Assembly: GCA_001692895.1 (NCBI GenBank)
Contig: KV748185.1
Location: forward strand, 2,046,001-2,110,000
Length of the DNA: 64,000 nt
DNA from: Cenococcum geophilum 1.58
Taxonomy: Eukaryota > Ascomycota > Dothideomycetes > Gloniales > Gloniaceae
Direction: 5' to 3'
The notes beneath the pieces were generated by a model. It saw only the letters and a program-made list of their open reading frames with translations, made no database searches and was not told the DNA's origin. A program made the translations under genes and the position numbers. Within the stretch, counting starts at the first letter, position 1. The number at the start of each line of letters is the position of its first letter. Positions 49,800 through 60,559 of this stretch are shown piece after piece.

Positions 49800-50231
49800 T
49801 ATATAGTATTAGGTGGTTTATAGCGGGTGGAAAAGGTCTTATAGTGGTCCGTAAAGGTGGTTAATAGGTCTGTAGCGGTTTGCAAAAGGGTAAGAGGTTT
49901 CTATAAGGGGTCTAAAGGGGGGTTAGGGGTACTAAGGGAGGGTGTAGTAGGAATAGGGGTTCGAGGTTTAAAGGGGGTTAAGGATAGGGGTTTGAGGTTT
50001 AAAGGTAAGTTAGGGTAGGGGGTTCCGTATAGGTCTATATTCGCGTTTATAACTTCTAGTAAACCGTACTAAGACTTAAATAAGTATATAGAGTTGGTGA
50101 TAGGTCCGCAATCCCCGACTTCCAACCTTTTAGTAGGTCGTACTAGGAGTCTAAATAGGTGGTTGCTGTCGTATATATCGCTCGGGGGGAGGTATTAAGT
50201 GATTGCTAATCTGTGCGCGCTTACTAATTAG

Positions 50232-50503
50232 TGTTCGTACCAATTTAATGGCATAAGTGAGTTAGATCCAGGGGCACGAAATACGTATAGTATCGTATGC
50301 TCTTTTAGATGATGGTGACTGTCTCTTATATTAAGGTAGACTACGTAGTCTATATACTAATGCGTCCTCCCCCTAATTAGTTAGTGCTTTATAAGTGCAC
50401 CAGACGCGTAAGCGAGTGGTTAGTATACTAAACGCGTAAATGCGTACCTGACGTACCGAACGCGTAGGCACGCGGTTAGTACGACAGGTGCTATAATTAT
50501 ACA
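50232..50503 (-). repeat. Copia F 5' LTR (272 bp)
   Basis: It is the partner of 44,108-44,379 and is followed by TSD ATTAG. Confidence 0.95.
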
Positions 50504-53040
50504 ATTAGATATCTAGAGACTTTATACTTAAATCAACAAGATAATCTTATAAATCTTACTATATATATAGATGGGGCCACTAAATGTATATTATGGTTAT
50601 TTAAGGATCTAAAGGTCTAGTACTATGCAAATATGTAGATAATAAGTATATTATACCGCCTAATAGTCTATAGCCGCGTATCTACCTTATTTATCGGTTT
50701 TGCTAGCGTCTCTAAAATACCGTGAAACGTAAAAAGCGGTTTTAAATATTTAGTAATTATATATTCTTCTTAAACTTAGGGCTAAAACCAGTATATTATA
50801 CCTTAATTATTTATCTCGTTATTACTATACTGCTAGCGCCGTTTGGCGTACTAATTAGTTTAGTAACTATATTTAGCAAGATCGCGATAATTATTATCTT
50901 ATTAATAATACCTATATTTATAATCTCTTTTTAAAAGCCTTAACGTAGTAGAGAATACCCTTTAGCCTAGTGTAAGTTATTAAGCTATATCTCTTATGCA
51001 CATTGCGCTAACATCTATAGATATACGCTTCTCCTTAAGTATTTTACTTCTTTAGACCGCCTAGTATAGTAGCAGCCTAACCCTTAGCTTACTACACCTT
51101 CTTTTTCTTTCTTACTTACTTTAGTAAGGGCTTATATAAAGGCTTATGCAAAGGCTTGTTTTTATATAATAGCCAGAGCTATCTGGTTTTATTAGATAAC
51201 CGGTTTATTAAAATATCTAATAACTGGTCTAAATTTAGCTAATAAAATCGACGAACTAGTTACTTTTAAGATTTTAGTTAAACGGAACTAATCTAAAGAG
51301 TAACCTAACTATTAATAACACTGGCCTAAACCTATAGGAACCCCTATAGGAGCAATATATATTAAAGAGGATTCTAAAGATATTCTATTAGAGGTATAAA
51401 GGCTAGGAAACTATTAAAGAGAAAGAGTGGTTTCTATTTTCTATTAGAGCTAATAGGGTGTTACTTAACCTAATAGAATAAATCTAAGGGTAAGGAGCTC
51501 TTTATTATATCTAAATTTAATACTATTTAATATTAAGTATAATTATATGCTAAGCCGGCTAACTCTTTCCTTTTTTATATATATTAAAAGCAAGCTACCA
51601 TTTTACTAAGACACTTAATACCCTAGTCCGATATAGCTTATTATAGGGAATATAAAGATATAGAGATAGACTTATATACTAAAATATAATGCTAAACAAT
51701 CTATATAATAGATACTATAACTAATTACACAGCGGATTCCTAAAATCTAATATCCTTTATGCTATGCTCTTTAATATATATATACAACTCAAGTTTATAC
51801 AAATTTAATTATTACTAAGGTTAAATTAGTAGAGACACTGTATAGTAGATTGGTTAATACACCTACACTAAATCTATATTGAAATGTATATGCTTATTTC
51901 CATTTAATAATTTATTATAGTCACCAGAATTAGGGACGTCTTGCATTAATTCTATGCTCCTCTTTTACTTATAAATAGTATAAACTGCGTCTAAGTCAAA
52001 TAAGTAAAGATGACTTAATACATTAGAGGCAATATATATTATATTATTACTATCTACCTAATTGTGTTTAAGAACCCTAGCTAAAATAGCTGGTAGTAGT
52101 AAGACCTAAAGAGCCCAAATTATTAAGCTCTATAGCTAGCGTAGGGGGACACTTTTCTAGGCCTCTGGCGAGGATATAAGGACAAGTTTCTCTAACTACT
52201 AATAAGGCGGATTTTATTAATAAAGATATTAAGCTAATAATCCGGGAAGAAAGCAAGTTAATTAAGTCTAATAGGCTAGGGGAGCGTTCCAAAACAGTCC
52301 TAGAGTAATTGTAACTGCTAGCATGCTTATAACTTAAGATATAGGGCTATAAATAAGTTGGTTGCTTATCCTTTTTATAGGGATATAGAATATATAGAGG
52401 AAAAGGAAGGGGGGGTATTTAATGTTGTTAGAGTAGGCCTTTAAGCCGTCGTCATTGCCAGTAGATAGTGGATTATTGGCGTTAATGCTTTTGCCGTAAG
52501 TTGGGGTATTACTATATGTTAGTATGTAGAGGAAGGAAAGCCTAATAGGGCGTAGCTGCAGAAAGCAATTGGTAAAGGCCTTAAGGCGGCAAGAGTATAG
52601 ATATAGGCAATAAATGCTGTATAGAAAAGGCTAAGGCAGAAAATGGGGCGTGTAGAAGGTAAACGTGTATATATACTTAAATCGGGCGAAACCAGCTTAT
52701 ATATCCGAGTTATCCCCTTATTACGCTTTTCGGTTCAGACATATCCGGTCTTAAAAACTTGAGTTGGTTTATAATAATGGTAAGTACCTCTTTCCTTTTC
52801 TTGGAACTAAGTGCCGTAGAGGTAAAACTATGCTAGACCTGGTGTCTATTCCTTTTTCTTAAACGGGTATCTTAGGGATTAAATGATTAATCCGAAGCAT
52901 CTAGAGCGTAGGGAATTGCAAAGCGAGGTTTATATAACTCTAAGATCGCGATCGCCGAAGGCTTTTGGGTAGCAGCGCAGAGAGCAGCATATCACTCTAC
53001 CTTCTCACCCAATTCTCCATCGTGAGTAAACACCACAAGA
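50504..53040. other. AT-rich, RIP-degraded DNA without a recognisable gene
   Basis: It continues the target of Copia F. Short protein-like runs with RIP stops appear on the plus strand, for example NLTIYIDGATKCILWLF near 50,550 and REKEWFLFSIRANRVLLNLIE near 51,420, but I cannot assign a family. From about 52,650 the composition returns toward normal. No coding similarity was seen up to the pseudogene at 53,045. Confidence 0.5.
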
Positions 53041-53044
53041 CATC

Positions 53045-54950
53045 TCAAACCACACGTACTTTCACAAGCCTCTTCGCCCTCTTTCTCATTACCACAGCAA
53101 GACTCCCCCCTCCATCTCCACAACCTAGAGTCCCCATGTAAACATCCCATACAGTTCTCACAGTACGTCTCTCCTTCCCAGCACCAAGGCTAACCTGCTG
53201 CACCACACCCAACAGCGGCCTCGTGCACCCATTCACACCCCTCAGCCGGCGAAAGGTAATCGTATTGCGTATCAAAGGAATCTTTCGAAGTTCTTTGCCA
53301 TTGTAAAGGATCCTCTGCACCACAACTTCGTATTCGTCCAGCTGACAGCGGACATTCAGACACAGGTCAAGCGTGTTACCCGCCACATCGCTGACGGAAT
53401 AGCGGCGAGACTCGGCCACATCCGAGCCATGGCTGGTCCAGTTGATCGCGCTGACGTCGCTTGCTTGAATCGTGCTGTTGTTGTTTACTAGGCCGGACAA
53501 GTTGTCTTCTGCGATGATTACAATCAGATGGTCCTCGGCTTCGTAGAAGATGCAGGCTTCTGGGGGAGTCCTGTCGATCTTGATAAGCTAGGATTTGGGC
53601 ACCTCGACATTCCTAGCACGACCCCAAGAGCGGTATAGGAGAGCTGTAGGTTCTTCAGTGGTGACTGGGACGCTTGAAATGTACTCCGTCCAGGTCGCGC
53701 CGCCGTCAAGAGAGGTTTCGGTCTTGCCCACTCCGCTGATATCGTCAGTTGCTGTCAGAGACACCAAGACATTGGTGTTATTCTAGCCTGCACTATTCAA
53801 TGGAGGCACGGCGGAGGCGGTCGTAATCGGTGGGACGAGATTGTCAGGCAATCGGACCGCGAGGATCTCCTCTAGAGGCTTTTCCTCAATTCCCATATTG
53901 CCGAGTGTGGTTGCGGAACCTGGCCCTCCCAGTGTTCCAAGAAATCCTCCCCTGAATTTGATGTTGGCCCAATCGTTGTATCCGTTGAGAACAGCGTAGT
54001 TGTTGTTGCCGGTGACGTCGTAGGTGATGCCTGTATCATTAGTATCTTGGTTCCCAGCTGTTCGTATCATCATTCCAGTTGATAGGCTGACTCACGTCGA
54101 CTACTGGAATTCGGGTTCCACGACTTGCACTCCAGTGTACCGTTCCTTGCAAAGCTGCGAGAGGGCCCAAGCCGGCCGGTTCATTAAGACTGGTGGGATT
54201 GAGGGAGGGCAAAGCTTGTCCGGAGTAGTCGACGATTCCAATGATACCATTCCTCTGTAATCCGTTCACAGAGAAGTTGTAATTCATAATGCTGAGGTAA
54301 TTTGGCTTGTTGTTGAACGTGTCGGCAGCATTAACCTGGTCTCCCCCATGATTGAGGCCCAAGCAATGGCCGGGCTCATGCATCGCATTCACTGCCCAAT
54401 TAATGCCGGTGAATACTTGAGAACCCCAGCTGATCGGAAAGTCACTGTTTGGGATCGGAGCCCGCGCCTTCCCTATGAAGGTTGGACTGATGTAACGAGT
54501 GATGTTGATGTTGAGCTGATGCACGCAAAGAAAATACCGAAAAATCCGCGCTCGATCCGTCTTCATAAATCCATTTATGGGATTGTCCTTGATTTTGTCA
54601 GGCTCGATCCATTGCCCGTTTTTGTCGGTTCCACTGTTGTAAAAATTGACATTTTTCTCAGGCCAGCTATGTACTTTGCTCAGCGTATCCCCCCAGGTTG
54701 TAGAACGTAACTTCATGATGCTGTTCGGACCAGCATCTATGTGGAGATTGATTCCTCGAGCACCACTCTTGGCGACAAAGGGCGCTCTGTCAAAAGCCTC
54801 GATCACGAGCTGTAAAGCTGCAGCAGTTAGTTTATGGTTGTGCGTGGCATCTGACAGCCAGTCCACTTGGACGAAAAGGCGGGAAGATCTATGAATTGGC
54901 CGTCAAGAGTGACTCCGTTGCATTTCCACGCATCTGGACTATTGAAAGGG
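53045..54950 (-). pseudogene. Metzincin-type zinc metallopeptidase with Ig-like C-terminal domain, broken; bacterial-like
   Basis: The zinc site MHEPGHCLGLNHGG (about 54,350-54,395) is HExxHxxGxxH, with a Met-turn YLSIMNYNF about 25 residues later. After it come VDYSGQALPSLN, LNEPAGLG and NGYNDWANIKFRGG. An Ig-like repeat NNTNVLVSLTATDDISGVG with SLDGGATWTEY follows, then KIDRTPPEA and a C-terminal sandwich. I associate this order with secreted bacterial, chiefly actinobacterial, proteins. Upstream, another frame reads PDAWKCNGVTLDGQFIDLP (about 54,885-54,940), the usual lead-in, joined out of frame to LFVQVDWLSDATHNH. Lesions: that small deletion, a frameshift near 54,046-54,052, TAG at 53,783-53,785 (Trp expected) and TAG at 53,588-53,590. 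No start codon or signal peptide was found; the 5' end is probably lost. Confidence 0.75.
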
Positions 54951-55240
54951 AGACATAATCAGCAACTTGGACATCAAGACCTTCAGTTTTCAGTTTTCAG
55001 AATCTTGAATCCTGTATTCTGTATTCTGATTGATTATATTAATTATATAATTATACCTTAATTACCTAGTACATTTCCGACACTCGAATCGGCAAGCTTC
55101 TGGATTATGCTTCTCCCACCATTCTATCTCATTGATTATGTCGCATTCAGAAACTCCCTCATAGAAGGCTAGAGAGATATGTACAACAAGCGCTCCTCCA
55201 CACGACGCCAGCCTCTCACCCTCACCCTTCCTATGCCATC

Positions 55241-56119
55241 TCAAAGGTTCCGAAGTCTGGCTATGGTCATAGCCCATGCTTCTAGTTCGACCGCGCTTAT
55301 TGAGACGTTCCGCTCTGGGGGTATTGGAGTGCGTCGCATGATCCCGGCGAAAGGCAATACAAATGGTGCACCAGTGATGATCGGGGGCGTTGACCTAATG
55401 TCAATCGTCGTAACTGCTGTACACTGCGCGAGATGTCGGACTCCTAGTGGCGCAGACCTCGTCACGACGCTATGAGCGACGGTGACAAGCTCGTATTTTT
55501 CAAGGCGAAAGGTACGTTGAGATTTTGTGAATGAGACCAGAATTACCAAAGCAGTAGTATTATTCGGGGGCACCTGGGCAGAGAGCCACCACTGCGCGTC
55601 AATATGCAGACGCGCTAAAGTCTCTGCCCAACCAGCCTCGATAACTAAGGAGGGCCAATCTGAGGAAGTGGTAGGTGCTAATGCGCTATCGGGTTCTTTG
55701 AATGAATTGTTTGAGCGATGTTGGTACCGGGTTGATCCAAGGACAACGTAATCGCGAATAGGCTCAAGACCCATGCGCCACATGTCTCTGTGTATCAATT
55801 GTATTAGGTTGCCATGCATTAATTCGTGCACTGGGCCCACCATCTTTACAATCAATTTACTGCCATCAAGCTGCAAACGAGTTGGGTAACGAAGTCTGTC
55901 GATGTACTTTAGCTTTGAACAGTCGAAGTCCGAAAAAACGATCCACAGCTGCGTGTCATCACCACCGTCTAGAGCTTGTAGACGGTCTGTAACGGCCTTT
56001 TTGAAATTGGCAATGCTGAATGGCAGTTGGTTTTGCTCGAGTCCTGCGGCGGGTGGAATTTCAAGAGCCGTGCCGAGCTCGAACACTGGTGGTTTAGTTG
56101 GTGAAGCTGAAGAAGTCAT
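55241..56119 (-). CDS. Uma2-like PD-(D/E)XK domain protein (fungal hypothetical family)
   Basis: 292 residues, ATG at 56,117-56,119, stop TGA at 55,241-55,243, no intron needed. No signal peptide or membrane segment is visible. The middle reads HELMHGNLIQLIHRDM, then SFKEPDSAL and WPSLVIEAGWAETLARLHIDAQWWL. The EPD...LVIEAG arrangement resembles the Uma2-type nuclease fold, where an acidic PD motif precedes a beta strand with E-x-G or E-x-K. Fungal genomes carry many such proteins of unknown role, and whether they cut DNA is not known. The C-terminal part (TGAPFVLPF, IPPERNVSISAVELEAWA) also matches the family style. It is upstream of, and on the same strand as, the metzincin relic. Codons show no RIP damage. 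It is the only convincingly intact host-type gene here. Confidence 0.65.
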   Translation of the reverse strand: MTSSASPTKPPVFELGTALEIPPAAGLEQNQLPFSIANFKKAVTDRLQALDGGDDTQLWIVFSDFDCSKLKYIDRLRYPTRLQLDGSKLIVKMVGPVHELMHGNLIQLIHRDMWRMGLEPIRDYVVLGSTRYQHRSNNSFKEPDSALAPTTSSDWPSLVIEAGWAETLARLHIDAQWWLSAQVPPNNTTALVILVSFTKSQRTFRLEKYELVTVAHSVVTRSAPLGVRHLAQCTAVTTIDIRSTPPIITGAPFVLPFAGIMRRTPIPPERNVSISAVELEAWAMTIARLRNL

Positions 56120-56559
56120 GATGATGAGCTAGAATTTCCAGAAGACGGTATCTGGCGTTCATTTAGGAAGGAAGGAATTGAGGAGGCTTCACTTCACCTC
56201 GCCACGCTAAAAACTCGCTAATGCTCGCTTAATTTGGCCACCAAAAAAGTTAACCTCGTCTGTCACACCTCTACAACTACTTCGCAACGGCTTTTAAATT
56301 AACGCCTACTATTAAAATACGTTTTAAATATATTAAATTAATTAACGTATATTATCTAAATACGTTATAAAAGTAATATGGCTATAGTAAAAGCGTTAAG
56401 AGATAGTGTAGGTAAATCTTAATATATTTTAAACAGGATTTTAAAGTAAGATTTAAATATTATTCTAATATATTCTAATTATAATGGGGTTCCTTTAAGA
56501 GATACCTTAAACTAGGTAAGCTTATAGGCTACCCTTTCTTTAAGAAAACTAGGAATAGG
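56120..56559. other. 5' flank of the Uma2-like gene and AT-rich repeat relic
   Basis: The first 150 bp have normal composition and probably include the gene's 5' flank. From about 56,290 the DNA is RIPed. A run MAIVKALRDSVGKS (from about 56,379) followed later by NYNGVPLRDTLN faintly recalls the helix-turn-helix of pogo-type transposases, but too little remains to be sure. Confidence 0.3.
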
Positions 56560-56909
56560 ATAATAAACAGCGTGGTTTTCAATATCAATATTGTCAATCA
56601 GATTGATCAATATTGTTACTAATCAATATTGGCGAGTATTGGCGAGTATTGGCCATATTTGCAATATTTGCAGATCTTCTTGGCACCCCATCATAAAATT
56701 TTAACTGCAATATCGTACGGATAAATTATTAAATATTATGGCTTCTAAAGCAGACTTATTCCTTTTTANACCTATATTANACTCTCTTAATATAGAGGAG
56801 TTATTAAACTGCTAGTAAAAGAAGACTTTTAACCTATAGATACTAGTTAGTAGGGATTTGCTTCGCAAATCCTATCCCTCCGTCGTGCTGCGCAGTAGGG
56901 TGTAAGCTT

Positions 56910-57540
56910 TAGGTAGAGCCTCGTGTAGAGGTCTAGTAGAGCTTCGTGCAGAGATTCGCGCAGAGCCTTCTGCAGAACCACGTGCGGCGTGCAGGTGTGT
57001 AGACGTATAGATATCTAGACGTGCAGACGTTCATATAGGCGTTCGTGTAGGCAATTAATTGTAGAGCCGCTCGTATAGACGATTATAGAGTCTTCCTAGT
57101 ATATTAGTGCTGCGTGTTAGTAGAGCTTAGAGTGGAGTGTCGTGTAGGGCTTCGAGCAGAGCCTCGCGTAGAGCTTTTGAGCAGAGCTTAAGTAGAGCTC
57201 CGTGCAGAGCCTTAATAGAGCTTCGAGTAGAGCTTTGAGCAGAGCTTTGAGCAGAGCTTCAAGTGGAGCTTTAATAGGGCTTTAAGTAGAGCCTCGTGTA
57301 GAGCTTTGAGCAGAGCTTCGATAGGGCTTTAAGTAGAGCCTTATATAAAGCTTTGAGCAGAGCTTCGATAGAGCTTCGAGCAGAGTTTTAATAGAGCTTC
57401 GAGTAGAGTTTCGAGCAGAGCTTTGAGAAGAGCTTGGTTAGAGCTTTAAGTAGAGCTTTGATAGAGCTTCTCTATATAGACCTTATATTTAGGCTTGTTT
57501 TTAAAGGCCTTGTAAAGGGCTTTATATAGAGCTTTAAGCA
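56910..57540. repeat. Short-unit satellite (AGAGCTTYGAGC type)
   Basis: About 50 imperfect copies of a 10-13 bp unit close to AGAGCTTCGAGC, with RIP-like and indel variation. Confidence 0.85.
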
Positions 57541-57800
57541 GAGCTTTGTATAGGCATTCGTGCAGGCGTTTATGTAGACATTTGTAGAGACGTTCGTATA
57601 GACGATTATATGGGCAATTATATGGACGTTTAATTAATTAATCGTATAGGCGTTCGTACGGGCGTTCGTATAGGTAATTAATTAATTAATCGATTAATTA
57701 TGTAGGCGTTCGTACGGGCAATCGTGCGACATTTATAGAGCCGTTCGTAGAGACGATCGTATGGCGACTAATCGTATGGGCGTTCGTACGGCCGATTGTA
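57541..57800. repeat. GGCGTTCGTACGGGCAAT-type irregular array
   Basis: Repeated AGGCGTTCGTA, GGGCAATCGTA and TTAATTAATCG motifs in irregular order. A shorter copy of the same motifs lies at about 57,010-57,100. TCCTAGTATATTAGTGCTGC occurs at both 57,095-57,114 and 57,808-57,827, so a larger duplication is likely. Confidence 0.65.
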
Positions 57801-57824
57801 GAACCTTCCTAGTATATTAGTGCT

Positions 57825-57925
57825 GCGTGTTAGTAGAGCTTTAAGCAGAGCTTCGAGTAGAGCTCTAAGTAGAGCTTTAAGTAGAGCTTCGTGCAGAGCT
57901 TTTGCAGAGCTTTTGCAGAGCTTTA
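57825..57925. repeat. Short-unit satellite, second block
   Basis: The same AGAGCTT-type units as at 56,910-57,540. Confidence 0.8.
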
Positions 57926-58329
57926 CGGTCGCAAAAAATCTAACTACCCTTTTACTGCGCCACCATAAAGCTATTATATAACTAGCTACTTATAGATAAC
58001 GTAGATAGCAGAGTAAAGAGGCTATATTAGAGATATAGAGCTTTAATTACGTATGGTTGTGGTATAATTAGGGGTAGTTAATATTTAATTTTGGTAGGGG
58101 AGCGCGTGTTAAGACATTTTGTAGTATGTAAATACTTCTACACGCCAGAATATATTATAAAACTGCCAATCTATGCCAATAATTTATATAATCTTTATTC
58201 TAAAATAAGTATATTTCTATTATAATAATTTTATCTAAATTATTGCCAATATTTAAATATTGACACTGCAAATATTGGCAAATGCTAATATTTTATTAGC
58301 TGCTTATTAAAAACCACGCTGATAATAAA

Positions 58330-58529
58330 TAAGGTAATATATAGGATAGGGTTAGAATAGTCGGCATAGTTATAACGGTTGGCTACTACCGCCTTCCTAG
58401 TTGGGCTTGCTGCAAGAATAGTTTAGAACACTAAAATACTACCCCTTTTAGCAAGTGCACGACTAGCTTCTGCCCCCCTTTAGCAAGCGCTCCAACATTT
58501 CAAATTTAGTATACGCATTTAATCTTACT
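58330..58529. other. Spacer between two elements
   Basis: No gene seen. CCCCTTTTAGCAAGTGC and CCCCCTTTAGCAAGCGC (about 58,441-58,490) form an imperfect direct repeat. Confidence 0.4.
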
Positions 58530-58531
58530 TA

Positions 58532-58957
58532 ACGTAGTTCCCTAGTAAGCTGGCCACCCTAGCGAGCTGGCCACCTCAAAAACTTACTAAAAATTAGAGA
58601 TTTCATACTTTAATATCTTAACAACCACTTAATAATAAATTCTAATAATTTAGAATTAGACTTTTATATACGCTTTATAGCTTCTATTAAAGTTATATAG
58701 TAATTAGTTAAGTGGTTTTTAAAATATAGTAATTTAGCTTTATTTTGGCTCTTAAATTATAGTATCTTAAAAACTACTTAACTAATTATTATATAACTTT
58801 AATAGAAGCTGCAGAGCGTATATGAAAGTCTAAATCTAAATTATTAGAATTTATTATTAAGTGGTTATTAAGATATTAAAGTATAAAATCTCTAATTTTT
58901 GGTGAGTTTTTGAGGCGGCAAGCTCGCTAGGGTGGCCAGCTTACTAGGGAACTACGT
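58532..58957. mobile_element. Foldback MITE, TA-flanked
   Basis: 426 bp, almost entirely one inverted repeat. The left arm ACGTAGTTCCCTAGTAAGCT mirrors the right arm AGCTTACTAGGGAACTACGT, and complementarity continues through most of both arms. TA flanks both ends (58,530-58,531 and 58,958-58,959), as for Tc1/mariner-related MITEs. It has no coding capacity. The outer arms keep CA and TG, so it is lightly mutated. Confidence 0.88.
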
Positions 58958-59139
58958 TAGTTGCTATAAAGGCTTAGTCAAAAGAACAGAATCTATTAGT
59001 AGCAAGTAAACTAGAATTTTAAGACAAGGATTAGAGGAAGGCTAAGAAAAGGACATGTCTATATATATGGCGCTAAGGCTTAGCTAAGCCCCTAACTAGG
59101 GTCTGTAACAGTGCCGTAATAGTTGCCACTAACTATATA

Positions 59140-59250
59140 TACTAGCGTCTATATATTACTTGGCAGCATCTACCTTAGCAACGTATAATGCTAAGACCTC
59201 CTACAATATTCGCGAATATTAAACGCAGTCACTACGTGGCTAATTCGCTT
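59140..59250 (+). repeat. Repeat A1 of the DIRS-order element
   Basis: 111 bp starting TACTAGCGTCTATATATT and containing ATATTCGCGAATAT. It matches 63,738-63,848 except for C/T and G/A changes. Confidence 0.88.
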
Positions 59251-59450
59251 TTAATATCACTAAACTTATTAATATTTATTATATATTTATTATCTATTTA
59301 TTTAAGAATTCTTTTATAACGCTATTACCGCTTATAACTAACTAGGAGATTTGTACGCGTATATAATCCTAATAAGTAAACCTATCTAGACAACCTACCT
59401 TAACTATACTATTATCTACAACCGCTATACCCTCCTCTACTAGTCCTATA

Positions 59451-60300
59451 ATGCCGTCTAAGGCTAATATATGCGCCGCTGCCGTAGAAGAGCGCGAAAT
59501 TACTAAAGAGTAAAGGGAACAAGCCTAAGATAAAAGGGAGATTTAGAAGTATAAGAAAGAGCGCAAAGCCCGCCTAGTAGAGGAGGCTCGCTAGTATAAA
59601 TACCACCTAGCTTAAATGGCTTAATTATAGTTAGGCCTAGCCGCCTCGGCCTTATAGGCCACTATAACAGCTACTACAGCTAATATCCTTAGTAAGCCTC
59701 TCCCTCCTAGTATAAAATTACTTAAACTCCGCCTTCCTGGCGTTATAAAAAGGGATTACCTAGATATTTTTAAGGGTACCTTTAACCCAGTAAACCTTAC
59801 CTATCTTTAAGTCTATACCGCTTAAATTAAGATCGCTAATAAGATATAAATTAAGAATAGTACTCTAGTTATAAGGAAGGCAAAGGTAGATAGAAAGCTA
59901 TTTATAGATAAAGGCGTCTGGTTTAAAGGTTTTACTAACTACGTAGTTATTACTAGTATACTTCTTTAGATAAATATAATTTGTACCTTATTAACCCAGT
60001 ATATCTAAGTAGGTTGTATACTTAATTTAGCACTTAACTATTATACCTTTATAATAACTAATGGCTAACTAGAGCCCGCTAATTGGCAAATGCCAGCCTA
60101 GTATACAGCGCTATACCTTATAATATTTAGTACTATCAGCTTTGCCGCCTTAAAGAGACCTAGGTTAGATATTTCCTATACCTCTAATACCTGCCGTAGG
60201 TTTAATAGTAGAGGCTATAATAATATAGCTTGCAAATACCCGCATAAGTGCTTAAAGTGTAGTAAAAATTATACTGCATTATCTAAAGCTTGTGCCTAGG
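59451..60300 (+). pseudogene. Gag-like ORF of the DIRS-order element
   Basis: ATG at 59,451 opens MPSKANICAAAVEEREITKE, then a charged coiled-coil-like stretch (REQA, KYKKERKARLVEEAR) to about 59,600. A Cys-rich end lies at about 60,190-60,300: TCRRFNSRGYNNIACKYPHK followed by CLKCSKNYTALSKAC. This Cys/His spacing is a zinc-binding motif often found at the end of Gag in tyrosine-recombinase elements and in some fungal Gag-like proteins. RIP stops interrupt the frame. Confidence 0.65.
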
Positions 60301-60559
60301 AATAGTAAGGCGAACCTTATAAAGTAGGAGGTCTAGCCTAATAATAATACCAACTTTAATTATATGCCTAGGACCTAGGCCTAATACGTTACTATTATTC
60401 CCTACCTTTATAGAGGCAAAGGCTCTCTACTACTCTTTATCGCCCCTAAGGATTTTAGCGTGGCACTCCCTTTTATCTAACTACCTAGGTAATCTACTAG
60501 CTATCTTAGTAGGCATCCTAACCTATAGCTGCGAGATAGGAGCCAAATTTATCCTTACC

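Larger units (their letters stand above)
44108..50503 (-). mobile_element. Ty1/Copia element F, complete, moderately RIPed
   Basis: It has two 272-bp LTRs (44,108-44,379 and 50,232-50,503), starting TGTTCGTACC and ending ATTATACA. The target duplication is exact: ATTAG at 44,103-44,107 and 50,504-50,508. A C-tract at 44,503-44,509 gives a polypurine-like tract on the minus strand, somewhat inside the 3' LTR. The coding order Gag-PR-IN-RT-RH runs on the minus strand. Confidence 0.95.
56568..58321. mobile_element. hAT-type non-autonomous element carrying satellite arrays
   Basis: It is 1,754 bp, with terminal inverted repeats CAGCGTGGTTTT and AAAACCACGCTG. The exact 8-bp duplication ATAATAAA lies at 56,560-56,567 and 58,322-58,329. 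Subterminal DNA is dense in CAATATTGGC and GCCAATATT motifs in both orientations, as hAT transposases require. Near 56,738 a short reading MASKADLFLF with two ambiguous bases (56,769 and 56,780) is the only coding trace. The interior is mostly tandem repeats. No complete transposase is present. Confidence 0.9.

Noticed and set aside
52077-52292. 71-residue minus-strand open frame
   Set aside because: AT-rich region, no motif, and no neighbouring coding signal.
54011-54088. Possible intron in the metzincin relic (GTGAGT...ACTAAT...ACAG, 65 nt on the minus strand)
   Set aside because: Splicing at GTGAGT would leave the downstream NGYNDWANIKF block out of frame, and the putative intron encodes the conserved QPINWN stretch. 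A one-base frameshift explains it better.
55062-55277. 71-residue open frame on the minus strand
   Set aside because: It overlaps the end of the Uma2-like gene in another frame; low-complexity, unrecognised, probably chance in GC-normal DNA.
56910-57925. CRISPR-like array
   Set aside because: Units are 10-13 bp, contiguous and degenerate with no unique spacers, in a eukaryotic-type context. It is a satellite.
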